Assembly (NCBI RefSeq): GCF_001649575.2
Contig: NC_051446.1
Location: 22,924,720 to 22,988,719 of the forward strand
Reading direction: 5' to 3'
DNA: 64,000 nucleotides
DNA from: Kryptolebias marmoratus
Taxonomy: Eukaryota; Chordata; Actinopteri; Cyprinodontiformes; Rivulidae
The translations under genes and the position numbers were made by a program. Each line of letters opens with the position of its first letter. Within the stretch, counting starts at the first letter, position 1. The notes below the pieces were generated by a model that saw only the letters and a list, made by a program, of their open reading frames with translations, was not told the DNA's origin and did not search any database. Positions 1 to 11,472 of the stretch are shown here, in pieces.

Positions 1-1010
1 CTTCACAATGTCTGGAATAATCATAAGAAGAACAGACGAAGACATACATGTCCATTACTTCATCGGTGTTGGTTTATAGCACCTTTTGTCTCAGCAGTTA
101 TATTGTACTTTTAATATTGGGCTCTAATCTGTGCATTCATTATATATCAGATCTTGTAAGAGTTTTATTTTTATACTGAAGTCTCAAAGCTCGTTGATAA
201 CTGTGAATCTTGTTCGTTGGTGACACCAGTTCTCACTCACCCATGTTTTATCAGAAATCTTTGGTGTTACTATTTATAACCCAAACCAGCACATTTGGAC
301 CATGTTTACAAACCAGATTAAACTAGATAACATTCAGCAGGAGTCCCTAAATGTCTAAACTAGACGACATGAGACCATAGTTGTCTGTTTTCTGACTAAT
401 GATTCAACCTCATGGGAACATAGAACATGCAGGTTCGTTGCAGAAGAAATGAGTCAGCTAAAATGATTTTAAAGTTGTCCAATAATAAGTAATTAAACCT
501 GACCATTCACATTTTATCCCACCTTACAGTTGTTGCTTCAACAAGTTCCCCCAAAAGAGGAAAACTAAAAGGTTTACACTACTACTCAGTAAATTAATTT
601 ACAAACTAACACCAACATGTTGCAAAACAGTTTGTTTTTTGGTGCAGTGGCCCTCGTGATCCATTTCCTTAAAGTTGACATTGTTGCCCTCTACTGACCC
701 AACATGGTTATGTCATCGTTTGTTGAAATGTTTGCATTCTTGTCTGAACAGAATTGTTTTTTGGGGGGGGTTTCCAACAAAGAGGGAAAATATCTATTTT
801 AAAAATATTTGGTGTAGCATAATTAAGGCTTTAATCTGTTAAGTTCTCTCCTGTCCTTATTTGTATTTTTCGTTCCTCCTCCAAGCTTCAAATGCAGAAA
901 TTGCTGGTCATTGAAATTTGACTTTCAACAAGATGCAGCTGCAAATAACAGCAGCTGTAATGCTTCTGTAGGACCCGATAAAACTCCTAAATCCTGTTTT
1001 TATAAAAAAG
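1..1010. other. HS3ST3 intron, AT-rich, no element recognised
   Basis: Unique-looking AT-rich sequence. I see no open frame with recognisable protein content and no clear repeat. It is presumed to be the 3' part of the intron between HS3ST3 coding exons. Confidence 0.5.
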
Positions 1011-1352
1011 GACTGGCATTCCTTTAAGAAATGCACATCGCCTGTCGCCTTTCATCCCAGAGGTTCAGATAAGATCCATCTTATGTTGAGAAATGACAGT
1101 TTGAGCCTCTTTGGTCAAACCTTGAACATAACATTATGCACAACCTCACAACATGTCAAACTCAGAGTCAGCTTCAACCACACCCAATTTTAGCTTAATA
1201 TCTATAAAATATAGCCATTTTTGGGTTCCTAATGTCAGCTGGCTGTGGCAGCCATCTTGAATTGGGCTGCTTGAAGATGTTATTCACTTGTTATTACGTC
1301 CTGAAAGTTTCTTTTAAACCCATCCAGTGGTTCATGACATATTTTGCAAACA
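1011..1352 (-). repeat. Family A interspersed repeat, inside the HS3ST3 intron
   Basis: Reads, on the minus strand, the family A blocks in order: the TTAAGAAATGC end, the GGTCAAACCTTGAA block, a decayed ACTCAGAGTC/AGCT core, GGCAGCCATCTTGAATTGG and GTGGTTCATGACATATTTTGC. It is nearly full length but lacks the hairpin end. It is transcribed with the HS3ST3 pre-mRNA in antisense orientation. Confidence 0.75.
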
Positions 1353-1384
1353 GAAATACATAGTTGACTTTAAATAGTTAATTT

Positions 1385-1600
1385 TAAAATGTAATGTTTG
1401 TTAGTGCTCAGAATATATGTTGGAAAACAATTTTAGCTACTGCCACACTAAATTTTAGAAAAATAACAGAGAAATTGACTGAATTATAGCCATTTTTGTG
1501 TTTTTTTTTTAAGTTAGGACGATAGGTAACAAATTGGCAGGTGAGATAACAGCCAAGGGGCCATTTTAAACAAAAAGTGTTATAAACCTCACAGAATGTG
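1385..1600 (-). repeat. Family A repeat, decayed second copy
   Basis: Carries a TTTTAGCTACTGCCACACTAAATTTTAG block and a GACTGAATTATAGCC block matching the family A core on the minus strand. The rest is degraded. Confidence 0.5.
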
Positions 1601-3289
1601 TGTCTAAAATAATAACCAGTAATGGGCTATGATCAAACATAAGAGCTGAAACACAACAAAAACTGGCTAGAAGCTTAATAACGTGGCAGACAAAGACAAG
1701 CTGACAGCTAATTGGATAAAAATGGTTGAGGAAATTGATTTTTGTTTCTCAAGTTTGTTCTTTTCGACCTAAAACAACCATTTATCTTTGTGCAGACCTC
1801 ATCTACCTCAGCTATAATTGTCAGATAAGATAATTATTTTATCGCACTGATTCCTACTATATTGTCCTGTCATTGATTGTGTCAGGCTAAGAGGTGTGTG
1901 TGTGTGTGTGCAGGTAATTACAAACTGAAAGCCTCAGGGATCACATAGTTTGAGTTTGTGTAACGCTCAGTCACAGCAAACATCTCCGTTCCTGGTTTTC
2001 TCCCATGTCTGTTAAACGGAGCGTGATCGTCCACCAGCTTCAGAGAGACAAAGACGAACCATGTCCGTTGTCCTAACTGGCGGCGGGAAGCTGTCCCGTG
2101 ATCGTCTGAGCGGCGCTGAAGTGCCGAGCACTTCGGAGATCTTTTTTAGAGATCCTCCCTCCTTTGGGGTCTCAGCAGTTTTGTCACAGGTGACAAACTT
2201 TTGGCGCACTCAGCCGGTGCCGGTGGCCGTCCTCGCTCTGAAGCAGCACCAACCGAGCAGATGAATTATTGACGGTTGCATTCTGTACTTTGGTGAATTT
2301 TAAAGCTGTATTCTGCAGAGACTCTAAATGGTAGAGGGAGGGTGTCGTTAATCATTCATGAACTGCTTTTACCCGCTTTGCTTAAGGTCACTATCCTCAC
2401 TGCGACTGAGCGAAGGAGGAGTGACAGAGAGGGGAAAACTGTGCAGAAAAAGACCAAATATTTTGCTAAATGCTCATGTTTTAATCTAAGGAGCTACTTT
2501 AGTGGAACCATGTGGTTGGAAATAGGAGAAAGGATTTGTCGTTTGAATTTAATTTCATTGGGATAAACTGTTTAGATAATCAGCTTGTCTACACTTTGTA
2601 CTCAAAGTAATTATTTAATTCATGAAACAAAAATGCAATATAAATACTGAGCGCAGAATGGCTTTGCTGATTTAGGTATCATTATCATTGGGATTATTAT
2701 TGTTTCTTTAAAGTTTTAGAAGCTAAAGTAAATAACTGTTTCTTATATGATCCTGTTTTAAACATTTATAAACCCTTTTATATTAGTGTTTACTGATGAT
2801 GCGTTCAGTGACAAACAGGTAATCAAAGTTTCCTTTTTTTTTTTTTTAAATGTACTGACATTTCTGTGACGTTAAGAGAATTATATAACTTGTCGAGATA
2901 ATTTGCAGGTAAAAGTTCTCATTTTTAAGGTGTAACAAACGCAGGCTGATTTGAAGGTAAATCTGGGAGGAAATCATGAAAAGTCTGGATTATTTTCACT
3001 CTAAAATGAAAGAATGAAATACTTTTTCACTTCAAATATGAACTTCCTGTTAATGAGGGACTATGATGTCGGGGGTTTATGCTGCCTTTCAAGCACAAAA
3101 AAAGCAACATTTTTAAAATATGTGTGCCGAAATATATGAGAAATGCAAACAAAGACTTTCCAGTGTTATTCTTGATTGATTGGATTGAAGTTTATCCAGT
3201 TGAAATGTTTGTTGATGTAAAAGGAGTTTGTTAACTGTGACAGATGCTTCAGTCAAAGCTGCCGGTCAAATAAATATCTCGTTTCCTCT
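1601..3289. other. HS3ST3 intron, remainder
   Basis: No exon or repeat recognised apart from a short TG microsatellite at 1894-1910. Short frames at 2061-2264 and 2342-2566 show no protein family, splice context or repeated domain. HS3ST3 exon 1 should encode a membrane anchor followed by a sulfotransferase N-terminal half, and nothing here fits. Confidence 0.5.
1894..1910. repeat. (TG)n microsatellite
   Basis: Uninterrupted run of GT units. Confidence 0.8.
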
Positions 3290-3314
3290 TTCTTCCTTTT
3301 TTTCCCCCCTTCAG
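3290..3314 (+). promoter_or_regulatory. 3' splice acceptor of the HS3ST3 last exon
   Basis: A long run of T and C ends in TTCAG immediately before the coding block. The AG at 3313-3314 leaves one base of a split codon, which fits the phase expected just before the Asp-Leu-Met-Pro residues of this family. Confidence 0.9.
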
Positions 3315-3936
3315 GGATCTGATGCCAAAGACCCTGGAGGGCCAGATCACCATGGAGAAAACCCCCAGCTACTTTGTGACCAGAGAAGCTCCAGCGAGGA
3401 TCTCCGCCATGTCCCGGGACACCAAACTAATCGTCGTAGTGAGGGACCCGGTCACTCGAGCTATCTCAGACTACACGCAGACTCTGTCTAAGAAGCCTGA
3501 TATTCCCTCTTTTGAGAGCCTCACCTTCAAAAACAGGACTACGGGTCTCATCGACACCTCATGGAGCGCCATCCAGATCGGCATCTACGCCAAACACCTG
3601 GACAACTGGCTGCAGTACTTCCCCATGGAGCAGATCCTCTTCGTGAGCGGCGAGCGTTTGATCAGCGACCCGGCCGGAGAGCTGGGCCGGGTCCAGGACT
3701 TCCTGGGCCTCAAGAGGATCATCACAGACAAACACTTTTACTTCAACCAGACTAAGGGATTCCCGTGCCTCAAGAAAGCAGAGGGCAGCAGCAAGCCCCA
3801 CTGCCTGGGGAAAACCAAAGGGCGCACCCACCCGAACATTGATCCTGAGGTGGTGCAGAGGCTACGGGACTTCTACAGACCCTTCAACATGAAGTTCTAC
3901 CAGATGACCGGACGCTTCTTTGGCTGGAATAACTGA
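3315..3936 (+). CDS. hs3st3b1: Heparan sulfate glucosamine 3-O-sulfotransferase 3 (HS3ST3A1/B1-like), last coding exon
   Basis: The enzyme moves sulfate from PAPS to the 3-OH of glucosamine in heparan sulfate. It is a type II Golgi membrane protein. Seen: a pyrimidine-rich tract ending in CAG at 3314, then a split codon (G at 3315) and 206 codons to TGA at 3934-3936. Counting from Asp1 (3316), the peptide shows EKTPSYF (14-20), the PAPS 3'-phosphate-binding stretch [14 protein letters not shown] (40-53), the FVSGERL strand (109-115), a Cys151-Cys163 pair matching the conserved family disulfide, and the [12 protein letters not shown] loop (165-172). NRT (73) and NQT (144) are possible N-glycosylation sites. 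From family knowledge, human HS3ST3 genes have two coding exons and exon 2 covers this part. Residues such as [17 protein letters not shown] and [19 protein letters not shown] favour the HS3ST3 subgroup over HS3ST2/4 or HS3ST6; A1 versus B1 cannot be resolved. Exon 1, with the membrane anchor and the Glu/His/Asp catalytic region, is not in the window. No stops or frameshifts are seen, so the gene looks intact. Confidence 0.96.
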
Positions 3937-4102
3937 ATGTGGGCTTTTTTGTTATTATTTGGTTCTGTGGAGTGCAGGAAATGCTGCAATGGACTCTTAG
4001 GAACACACGTGATGGAACAAGACCTCTGGGTTTAAAGTTGTTTTGTTATGAGAATAAAGTCAGATCTGACATAATTTAGTTTTTTGTTTTTAAAACAATA
4101 AA
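3937..4102 (+). other. HS3ST3 3' UTR with two AATAAA poly(A) signals
   Basis: AATAAA occurs at 4053-4058 and 4097-4102, both within 170 bases of the stop codon and in AT-rich sequence. The first would give a 3' UTR of roughly 135-145 bases, short for this family in mammals. The actual cleavage site is inferred. Confidence 0.6.
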
Positions 4103-7100
4103 TATATTTATATAACTTAAGAAGTCATGAACACGTATAAGCACAGATATACTGTCTGATTAGGTTTGTAATCTAGAAATATAACACCACTCTGACAAAA
4201 TATTTCATTTATTTTTACTTTTTGGGCTTTATTTAAAATGTCTGCATTGTTTTTATGTTGGGCTTTTTGCTCGGGGTGGAAATCTTTAGGTTCGATGGTT
4301 CGATTCCAACACGGAGGGCTGTGATGCAGTTATAAAACCGTTGCACCCATAATCCTGAGCATGAAATCTCTCAGACCGTTTTACTCGACGCTACAGCACG
4401 AAACAGTTTTCATTCAGACAAGATTATGGAAAGTAAACTCTTAAACAAACATGGCCGCCACTCGTCTCGCTGCTGCACCTGTCTGCTCTTCTTGTGCCCC
4501 TTCCCTCTCTTTTTCGTGTTGGCGACACTTGACTGCAGTCGTTCCCACGACCCGACTGCGCAAAGATTCGGCTCCAGAAATTCAAACATGTTGGGACTGA
4601 CTGCGACTGAGCTCGGGTCGGGTCCGTTCACCTCACACACACACACACACCTTTTGGGATCTTTTAGTTTCTTTACAGTTCAGGAACGGCTGCGAGGCTC
4701 CAAACTGTGAAACACGCAGCACCACCCCTGGTCTTCACCCACTGACTGCAGACGCTTGGCCTTTCCAAGAAAAGTTTGTCATTCACTCCCTTTGCCGACT
4801 TTGACATCCACTCCTTTAGCAGCTGCAGCCTGGAGCTTTCCGTCTTCCTCCTTTTTGTGGAAACATAAATGTGGCTCTTGGCCCTTTAACTTTACAAAAG
4901 CCAAAATACTTCCAAACACCGGCTTTTGTTGTAAAAGGAGCTTCTTATACGTCTCAGTTAGCCGTGTAGCTCTCGTCTCTGTAAGCAGTCAGAGTTCCAC
5001 CTATTAACATGAAATAATAATCAGTTTTTGACTATTTTGAATCAATTGCAATGCATCAAAGACTAGATTGAATTAATAAAGCTTTACCCTTAATTTTTCT
5101 CCTCAAACTCTGATATTTTTATGTTATTATTGGAATATCAGACCGTTTTATTCTCAGTACTGAGCTAATGGATGTTCATGACTTTTTTCTCATAAAACTG
5201 TGACTTTTTACTCTTTTCTGAAGCTTGTTTTTCCCCATCAATGTTCCTGCCACTCCTTGGTCCGCCTCAGATATGCAGTAATTCTCTGTTCTGAGCTTCT
5301 TCTCGTCTCCTCATGTTCTTGTTTTTTCTTTTTTTTTCTGAGCTGTTGAACGATTTGCATCACGTCTCCCTGAATGTTTTGAAGCAGCTTTTGTTTCTCA
5401 GTTTGAAAGTGAAGCAGAGATTATTGTTTGTGAAATCAGGGGGATTTTAATTTGAAATGAAACCTGCTCTATGAGTTAAAGTCATATTTTCAAACATGTT
5501 ATTTTTTCAGCAAGAATAATACAAGAGAGGAGAAAGTTTATGTATTTATTCAGAAAGTGAACAAGCAGTTTGTATTTTGAATAACTCTTCGATTGTTTGC
5601 TCTCTGATTATTCTGCTTCGAGTTTTCTTTTAAAACGCCTCAATTTTCAAGTCACTCTGTGTTTTGTTTTGACGAAAGTGATGTGGGAACACTTGAGTTC
5701 AGTTTTAGAGCTGTGAGTTTGTTATTTCAAGGCTCGTTTCCCCACCTTCCCTTAATGAAGCCACAGGCAGAGACGACACTCGCTGTTATTTAAGCAACAT
5801 GGACTCCGACGGAGGGGAAGACCTCCAAACGGCCTCAGATTTCCCCAACATGCCTCCTGGTGAAGTCAATACACTTGATGTCACTGGCCCTTTTTTTTTT
5901 TCTTTCTGCGAAACCATGCGGAGGTTTGTTTTAAAACCAGGGAACATGAGAACAACGGTGGAGTTGTGTTCCTCGTTCCTTCTCCTAGCAGTGAGAGACA
6001 CGTTTAGAAAGCTGATATGCCTGAAAATATAAACAGTCAGCAGTGTTTTAGGTATCAGAAGGTCTGAAAGGTGTTCGTCACCGAGCTGACGGAGCTGTCT
6101 GGAATGATACTTTCTGATGCAACGTTGGCTTTTTAAAGCACTCCTTCAATAAAAGATGCTCTATGTAGACATTGTGCTGTGTTTTTTTGTTTTTTTTTTT
6201 TACATTTAATACCAGATCTGTTAAAATAATAACCGGATGTTGAAGTCCTCGCAGCTTTTTTTGAATCTTAAAAACATAGGTACAACTTTTTGGGGTGTCT
6301 GCAGATTTGGGGCAGCACTCTGCTGTGTTTTAGATCCAAACATTCATTTAGTGTTTGTATAAGAAAGTAAATATTCTGATCCTGCTGAGGACTAAACACT
6401 CGTGGAACAAACTCTGGATTGGAGTTTTGAGATTTTGTACAAGTTTTCTGCAAAGGGAAAAAGCCACAATCATATCTAAGCTGTTTGACTTTATTTTTTC
6501 TGTATTAAATTCACTAAAATGGGGCTCAGCTTGTTTGCAAACAAACTCATAAATCATCAACATGTGTTCAACAAAGATGTATCCATGGACCATTTTTATT
6601 TACTCTCTATATCAGGCTTCTTTCACCTGCGGATCTTAATGTAAAATTCAATCGTATGCAGACGATGTTGTGGTTTATGTAGATGGTAACAGCAGGTGAC
6701 GTGTAGAGAAAAGGCTGTTAAAATGTCAAACCATGAGGATTTGAGTACAGGGAAAACGTACACGTCAAAGATTTGAATTTCTTTCTTTTTGTGGATCATT
6801 CGCTGTAACTAATTGTTTTTGATGGAAGGACTTTTTTAGACCTTTTAACTCTAATAACTCAACGGAAGCTTTTAACAACAGCTTCTTCTGTAAACTCATT
6901 CAGTACTCAGCTTTTAAGCTGCATTTTGGCAGAAAACGCACTTTCTCTAATTATTTTAATAATTTTACCTGATTTTTTTAGCTTTGGCATTGACCACATT
7001 TGTTATTTCTTCATTGTTTTGTGCAGTTCAGTTTTTATATTTAGTCCGTTTGCATTATGCTGCACATGAGACATTATTTTTCATTTCATCTCTTTATTGG

Positions 7101-8317
7101 AAAGACAACAAAGACAGCTTGACTTTGGCAAAGACACAAATCCAGTCGGATGATTTGCTAAAAACAGAAAGGACGGTTTGTTCAAAATATCCAGTATGAG
7201 AAGGAAATGGTCAAATCCAAGCTCATGCTAAACTACAACATGCAGAATATAAATCATCGTATTCTAATGTTTATTACAAAGCATTTGGTTAGATAAGTCA
7301 AAGCTCAAACTGTAAAATGCTGCACAAAGTGCATTTAATCTGTCCATGTGACAAATAAAAGCTCCATTTATTGAAAACTGCTCCCAATCAATACAGAAAC
7401 AAGAATATCAAGTCTGAAAAGCCAAGAAGTCGTGTTCAGACAGACTCCTACTGTACGTTGACTCAGTTATAAGAAATATTTTACCAAAAACAGAGTTGAT
7501 CCTAGAAACTGCAGAAGTGCTGACAAATGTGAATTATACAGTATGTTGATATTCAGCCTGACAAACAACCAGTCTGTCCTGCAGAAATCCTAAAACGCTT
7601 GTGTCGACTGACAGCGTGCTGAAAAGATGTCGGCGCTTTATAGAGCGCTGGGAGCAGAGGTTGATGTCCATTTGTTGACTTGTTCGGTCTGCTTGTTATT
7701 CCTCCCTGAGTGGCTCGGTGATGGTTCCTCACCCTAATGAGAAGAGACAGTCTTCGTCCTCGCCACGAGGTCTCAGAGGGACGGCTCGCTACGTCCAGAG
7801 AAGAAGTAAAAGACAACATCTGCTGCCAGAAGACGCACAGACCACCTTGTCGGAGTGAATTCAGCTCAGGATCAGTGGCACGGTCCTGGGGAGAACGTGA
7901 AGCTTGTCACCGACCGCATGTTCATGGATTTTCTTTTTTTTTTTCTGCCCCTCTTTTTTTAAGCTGCTGCAGAAAGACGAGCATTTCTGCTTGCTTTGCA
8001 AAGCTCTTTGATCCTTTCTTCTTCTATTCCCCCCNTCCATGAGCTTTGTTTACTCGTTCCATCATTACATCATCCTCCGGAGCACCTGTGTGGAGTCACC
8101 TGTGCACAATTAGCCCGCACACACTCCCCTCTAAGTCTAACTAAGCCCCCCAAACCCCTCTCCGCCTGATCCTGCTCTCCTCACACGCAGCACGCAGGTG
8201 AGCTGTGTGGAAACATCTGCCAGCGCTGATGCCAAACTTTAAGGCCGGAGCTTCAGGCAAAAATGTTGCACAGATTAAAAGACGTTTTGCAGAAGTTGAG
8301 ATGTTGGTGTTGTTTAT
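4103..8317. other. Intergenic tract downstream of HS3ST3
   Basis: No gene recognised. It contains a CA run (4634-4650), T-rich runs and scattered AATAAA motifs. Small frames (4426-4710, 5799-6032, 7737-8042) are open on both strands and lack recognisable domains. A single N lies at 8035. Confidence 0.5.
4634..4650. repeat. (CA)n microsatellite
   Basis: Short perfect run of CA units. Confidence 0.8.
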
Positions 8318-8485
8318 GATGCTCAGCTACTACCACAACAAGTTGGTTGTGTTGTAGCCATTTTGTGGTTCTTAACTGGCCATGGCAGCCATCTTAAACA
8401 ACCAGCTGTAGACGTTCACCCAATGATTACTCTCCAAAAGTTTCATTTAAATCCGTCCAGTGGTTCATGGAGAATTTAGCAAAAG
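8318..8485 (-). repeat. Family A repeat, partial
   Basis: Minus-strand blocks GCTCAGCTACTACCACAAC, GGCAGCCATCTTAAA and CCGTCCAGTGGTTCATGGAG match the family A core. Both ends are missing. Confidence 0.7.
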
Positions 8486-8551
8486 GTGCAGCAGACAAAT
8501 GCATCTGCACGAAAAGAGCAAAAATATTAAAGCCGGGCAATAACAACTGTC

Positions 8552-8554
<3 letters not shown>

Positions 8555-8601
<47 letters not shown>
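8555..8601. repeat. (GT)n microsatellite, 47 bp
   Basis: Near-perfect GT run. The open frames across it (8427-8615 minus, 8467-8667 plus) are repeat artefacts. Confidence 0.95.
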
Positions 8602-8605
<4 letters not shown>

Positions 8606-9067
8606 AAGTGCCCACAGCTTCATGGCCCGTGAAAAATTATAAAGGGATTAAAGAGAGATTGCTTTGAAGAAAGATAGCAGCAGTGAGAAATCGTGCATGT
8701 GCACTCCATCATACACACACACACACAGCAGATGTGTCTTCATCGCGTCATAAGGAACACACACACTGACCCTTGTGATTATGAGCATGGCCGCCCCCCC
8801 ACAGAGGGACACGGGGGGGATCAAACCTCTGTGTCCTCTGGTTCAGATGAGAGAAGCCTTTAATCCGGGGTCTGCAGCCTGAGCAAACATCTCCACTGAG
8901 CGCGCTCCGTACAGAACCCCGATCAGAACAGCGCCTCTCTGGGTCCAGGCTTCATTTATTTATCAAAGGCTCAGTGTGTTTAGGAGAAATCCCAAAACTT
9001 ACAGAGTTTAGGTTCACATCTGGTCCAAGGTACTCCTGTTTTATCCTGTTTTTGCACATGTCTGCAT
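8602..9067. other. Intergenic, nothing recognised
   Basis: Contains a short CA run near 8712-8728 and C/G-rich runs near 8795-8820. No gene or element is supported. Confidence 0.45.
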
Positions 9068-9352
9068 CTCTCTAAAATATCTCATGAACCACTGGGCAGA
9101 TTTTAATTCAACTTTCAAGACATCAGCATTGGATGTCCCTCTACAACTGATTTAGTTTGGAAACTAACCCAATTCAAGATGGCTGCCACAGCCAACTGAC
9201 CTTTGAAGACACAAAAGTGGCTACAATTCTGCCAAATTTGCAGTTATTGTGCTAAAATTTTATATGGTAGTAGCTGAGAGTGAATCACAACACATACTCC
9301 AAATGCCACTCGTTGTGAGAGATCCTTGGTTAAGACTTGACTTTATCATTAA
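9068..9352 (+). repeat. Family A repeat
   Basis: Plus-strand order: ATCTCATGAACCACTGG, TTCAAGATGGCTGCCACAGC and TGGTAGTAGCTGAGAGT, then CACAACACATACTCCAA. The frame through the second half stays open (VVAESESQHILQ), as in other copies, although stops occur further upstream. Confidence 0.8.
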
Positions 9353-9384
9353 CTATTTGCCTGTTAGCAAAATATCTCATGATG

Positions 9385-9696
9385 ATGCAGCAAAAACGAA
9401 ACTAAGTACAAAACAAACTAAAGCCAAAGGCATAACAGACTTTAACGGCAGACGTGAGCGGAACCAGACAGCAAACGAACCAGCGGGTAAATGGAGGAGA
9501 CGACCAGGTTTTAAAGGCAGAGGATAATTATGGGAAGTGGGCACAGGTGAGTGATTGCTAACTAGGAGCAGGTGGAGATGGGCGTGGCAGGTAAACAAGT
9601 GACTGACTGAGGAGAAATGAATGAATGACAGGAACACAAGCTATACAAAGACAAAACATGAAAACAGTAACCCCAAATAAAACCCAAATCCTGACA
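9385..9696 (-). mobile_element. Truncated solo-LTR remnant, TGTCAGG family
   Basis: Matches the full copies at 15714 and 24094. Shared blocks are GACCAGGTTTTAAAGGCAG, GTGGGCACAGGTGAG, GGAGATGGGCGTGGCAGG and the terminal CCTGACA at 9690-9696. The end corresponding to the LTR 3' terminus is missing. It lies inside a family A copy. Confidence 0.75.
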
Positions 9697-9778
9697 GAAG
9701 TCAGCTCAATTCAGGACGTCCACCACAGCTAATCAACATTGGCCAACCTAGAATTGACATACCTTTATAGGTATAGGG

Positions 9779-9991
9779 CAGTGGTCTCCAATCCTGGTCC
9801 TCAGGGCCACCATCCTGCAGGTTTTACTTGTTCCTCTGCTCCAACACACCTGATTTGAATCAATGGGTGATTAACAGGCTTCTGCAGAACATGAAGAGGT
9901 GATTTAACCTCTGAATCAGGTGTGTTGGAGCAGAGAAACAAGTAAAACATGCAGGATAGTGGCCCTCGAGGATCAGGGTTGGTGACCCCTG
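9779..9991. mobile_element. Foldback MITE (hAT-type, family V), copy 1
   Basis: Starts CAGTGGTCTCC and ends GGTGACCCCTG. The arms, about 80 bp each, are near-perfect inverted repeats around CTCTGCTCCAACACACCTGA and TCAGGTGTGTTGGAGCAGAG. Flanking 8-mers GTATAGGG and GTATAGAG differ at one base, which fits an 8-bp hAT target duplication. It carries no coding capacity, so it depends on a transposase from elsewhere. Confidence 0.85.
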
Positions 9992-10121
9992 GTATAGAGC
10001 TAAAATTTGGTGTGGTAGTAGCTGAGAGTCATTCACAAAATGTACTCAAAGCGTGACATCTCAGGGTATTGCATGAGATTAGGACTGTGGTAGACTTGAT
10101 GTAGACCGCCTCTCACTCAGG

Positions 10122-10286
10122 GGATGGATGGATGGATGGATGGATGGATGGATGGATGGATGGATGGATGGATGGATGGATGGATGGATGGATGGATGGA
10201 TGGATGGATGGATGGATGGATGGATGGATGGATGGATGGATGGATGGATGGATGGATGGATGGATGGATGGATGGATGGATGGATG
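10122..10286. repeat. (ATGG)n microsatellite, about 165 bp
   Basis: About 41 uninterrupted ATGG units. It directly follows the end of a family A copy. Frames across it (MDGW and SIHP repeats) are artefacts. Confidence 0.97.
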
Positions 10287-11024
10287 AAGAGCCTTTAAGG
10301 AATGCTCATAAACAAGCTTCATTAAACATGCGTGACACAATGTACTGAAGAAACAACCCATCGAATCATCTTTTGGCAGGAAAAGTGCTCACAGATTTTT
10401 CATTTTCTCTGAGTTTTCATTTTTTAAATTTCCTTTTAAACCACATTCCATACGTTCCCCTCGAGGTTCTGTGGTCTGCAGAAGACATACAGAGAAAAAA
10501 TATTTACTTATGTTACAGCAAAATGGTTGTTTTTAACTTGAAAATAGTCAGAGATGAAAAGGCGTCTCACTGATGGTTTGTGTGCTCGTAGTAAACCACG
10601 GGATGGCTCTTTGAGCTGTCGTCGCTGCGCCCCGGAGTGCAGCAGACAACACATAAATTAGCAATTAAGATGGTCTGGGAGGCAGGACTGTTTTAGATTT
10701 TGACTCCTCTGAAGAGCCCCGTCTTCACAATAAGCTGGTGATAATTGCTCCTGTTTGTGTTGAGCCCAGACACAAGTCTAAACAAGACGACCAGATCGTC
10801 TGAGGAGCTTAAATGTTTTCACCAGGGGGAGAAGTTTGTGTTTCCGTCAGCGCTCAGACCTTTTAGTTAAACTGTCACACACTGCAGGGTGGACAAATAT
10901 TGTGACGTTTGTCACAGTTGCAGCTCTGATTATGAGTCCAGAAGCAAAGTGTGGTTTGAAGGTAGACCAGCGTTTCTCCAGAATATCTTCTTTTGTCATC
11001 TGTTGCTGATTTTTAGTCTGAGTG
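10287..11024. other. Intergenic, nothing recognised
   Basis: Repeat-poor sequence without a supported gene. The frames at 10373-10573 (plus) and 10847-11044 (minus) have no recognisable content. Confidence 0.45.
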
Positions 11025-11215
11025 AGTCTTAGTCTGAGTCCCATTCAAGAAGGCCACCACAGCTAAGCTAACTTAGCAAACAAAAAACGACTGTAACGCT
11101 ATAACTATAACAGGTATTGACCTAAATTTGGTGCAGAAGTAGCTGAGAGTTATCCCCAACACATACTCTGAGCTCCAACTGGTCATGAGAGATCTGTTTT
11201 TAAAACTTCTCCATT
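11025..11215 (+). repeat. Family A repeat, partial
   Basis: CCATTCAAGAAGGCCACCACAGC followed by GCAGAAGTAGCTGAGAGTTA and CACATACTCTGAGC, in the family order. It sits in tandem with the next copy. Confidence 0.7.
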
Positions 11216-11472
11216 AATTATTGGTGTCAGCAGAAAACGATCTTTAAATGATTCACCTTTGGAGTCACCCTGATTCAATTGAGTCCCCTTTAGCAAACAC
11301 TTAAATGACTGTAACTCAGTCAGTTTTACAGATATTGAGCTAAGATTTGGTGTGGTAGTAGCTGAGAGTCATATCCAACAGATGCTTGAGGTGCTAACAG
11401 ATTGTTTAAAAGATCCTGATATCGTGTGTCATTGTGCATCATGTTATTTTTAAAAGAATGCTAGGACTTTAA
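11216..11472 (+). repeat. Family A repeat, partial, tandem to the previous copy
   Basis: GGAGTCACCCTGATTCAATTG, TCAGTTTTACAGATATTGAG and GTGTGGTAGTAGCTGAGAG, then the distal AAGAATGCTAGGACTT terminus. The middle is internally shortened. Confidence 0.75.

Larger units (their letters stand above)
9353..10095 (+). repeat. Family A repeat interrupted twice (LTR fragment and foldback MITE)
   Basis: The element begins at 9353-9384 (TGTTAGCAAAATATCTCATGA), resumes at 9697-9778 (CAATTCAGGACGTCCACCACAGC) and finishes at 9992-10095 (GAGCTAAAATTTGGTGTGG onwards). The gaps are filled by a truncated TGTCAGG-type LTR and by a foldback MITE. About 90 bp of family A sequence at the left junction is lost together with one LTR end, which suggests a single deletion. 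Confidence 0.75.

Noticed and set aside
2061..2264. Possible HS3ST3 first exon in the intron region
   Set aside because: No membrane anchor, no sulfotransferase PAPS 5' loop and no splice donor in phase; exon 1 must lie upstream.
3559..3831. 90-codon minus frame and other-frame plus frames inside the HS3ST3 exon
   Set aside because: Shadows of the real coding frame in GC-rich sequence.
4297..4307. GGTTCGATTCC, a perfect tRNA B-box match
   Set aside because: No A-box at the right distance and no cloverleaf or acceptor stem; not a tRNA gene.
10113..10361. Repetitive SIHP/MDGW frames
   Set aside because: Translation of an ATGG microsatellite; the same applies to 35742-35937.
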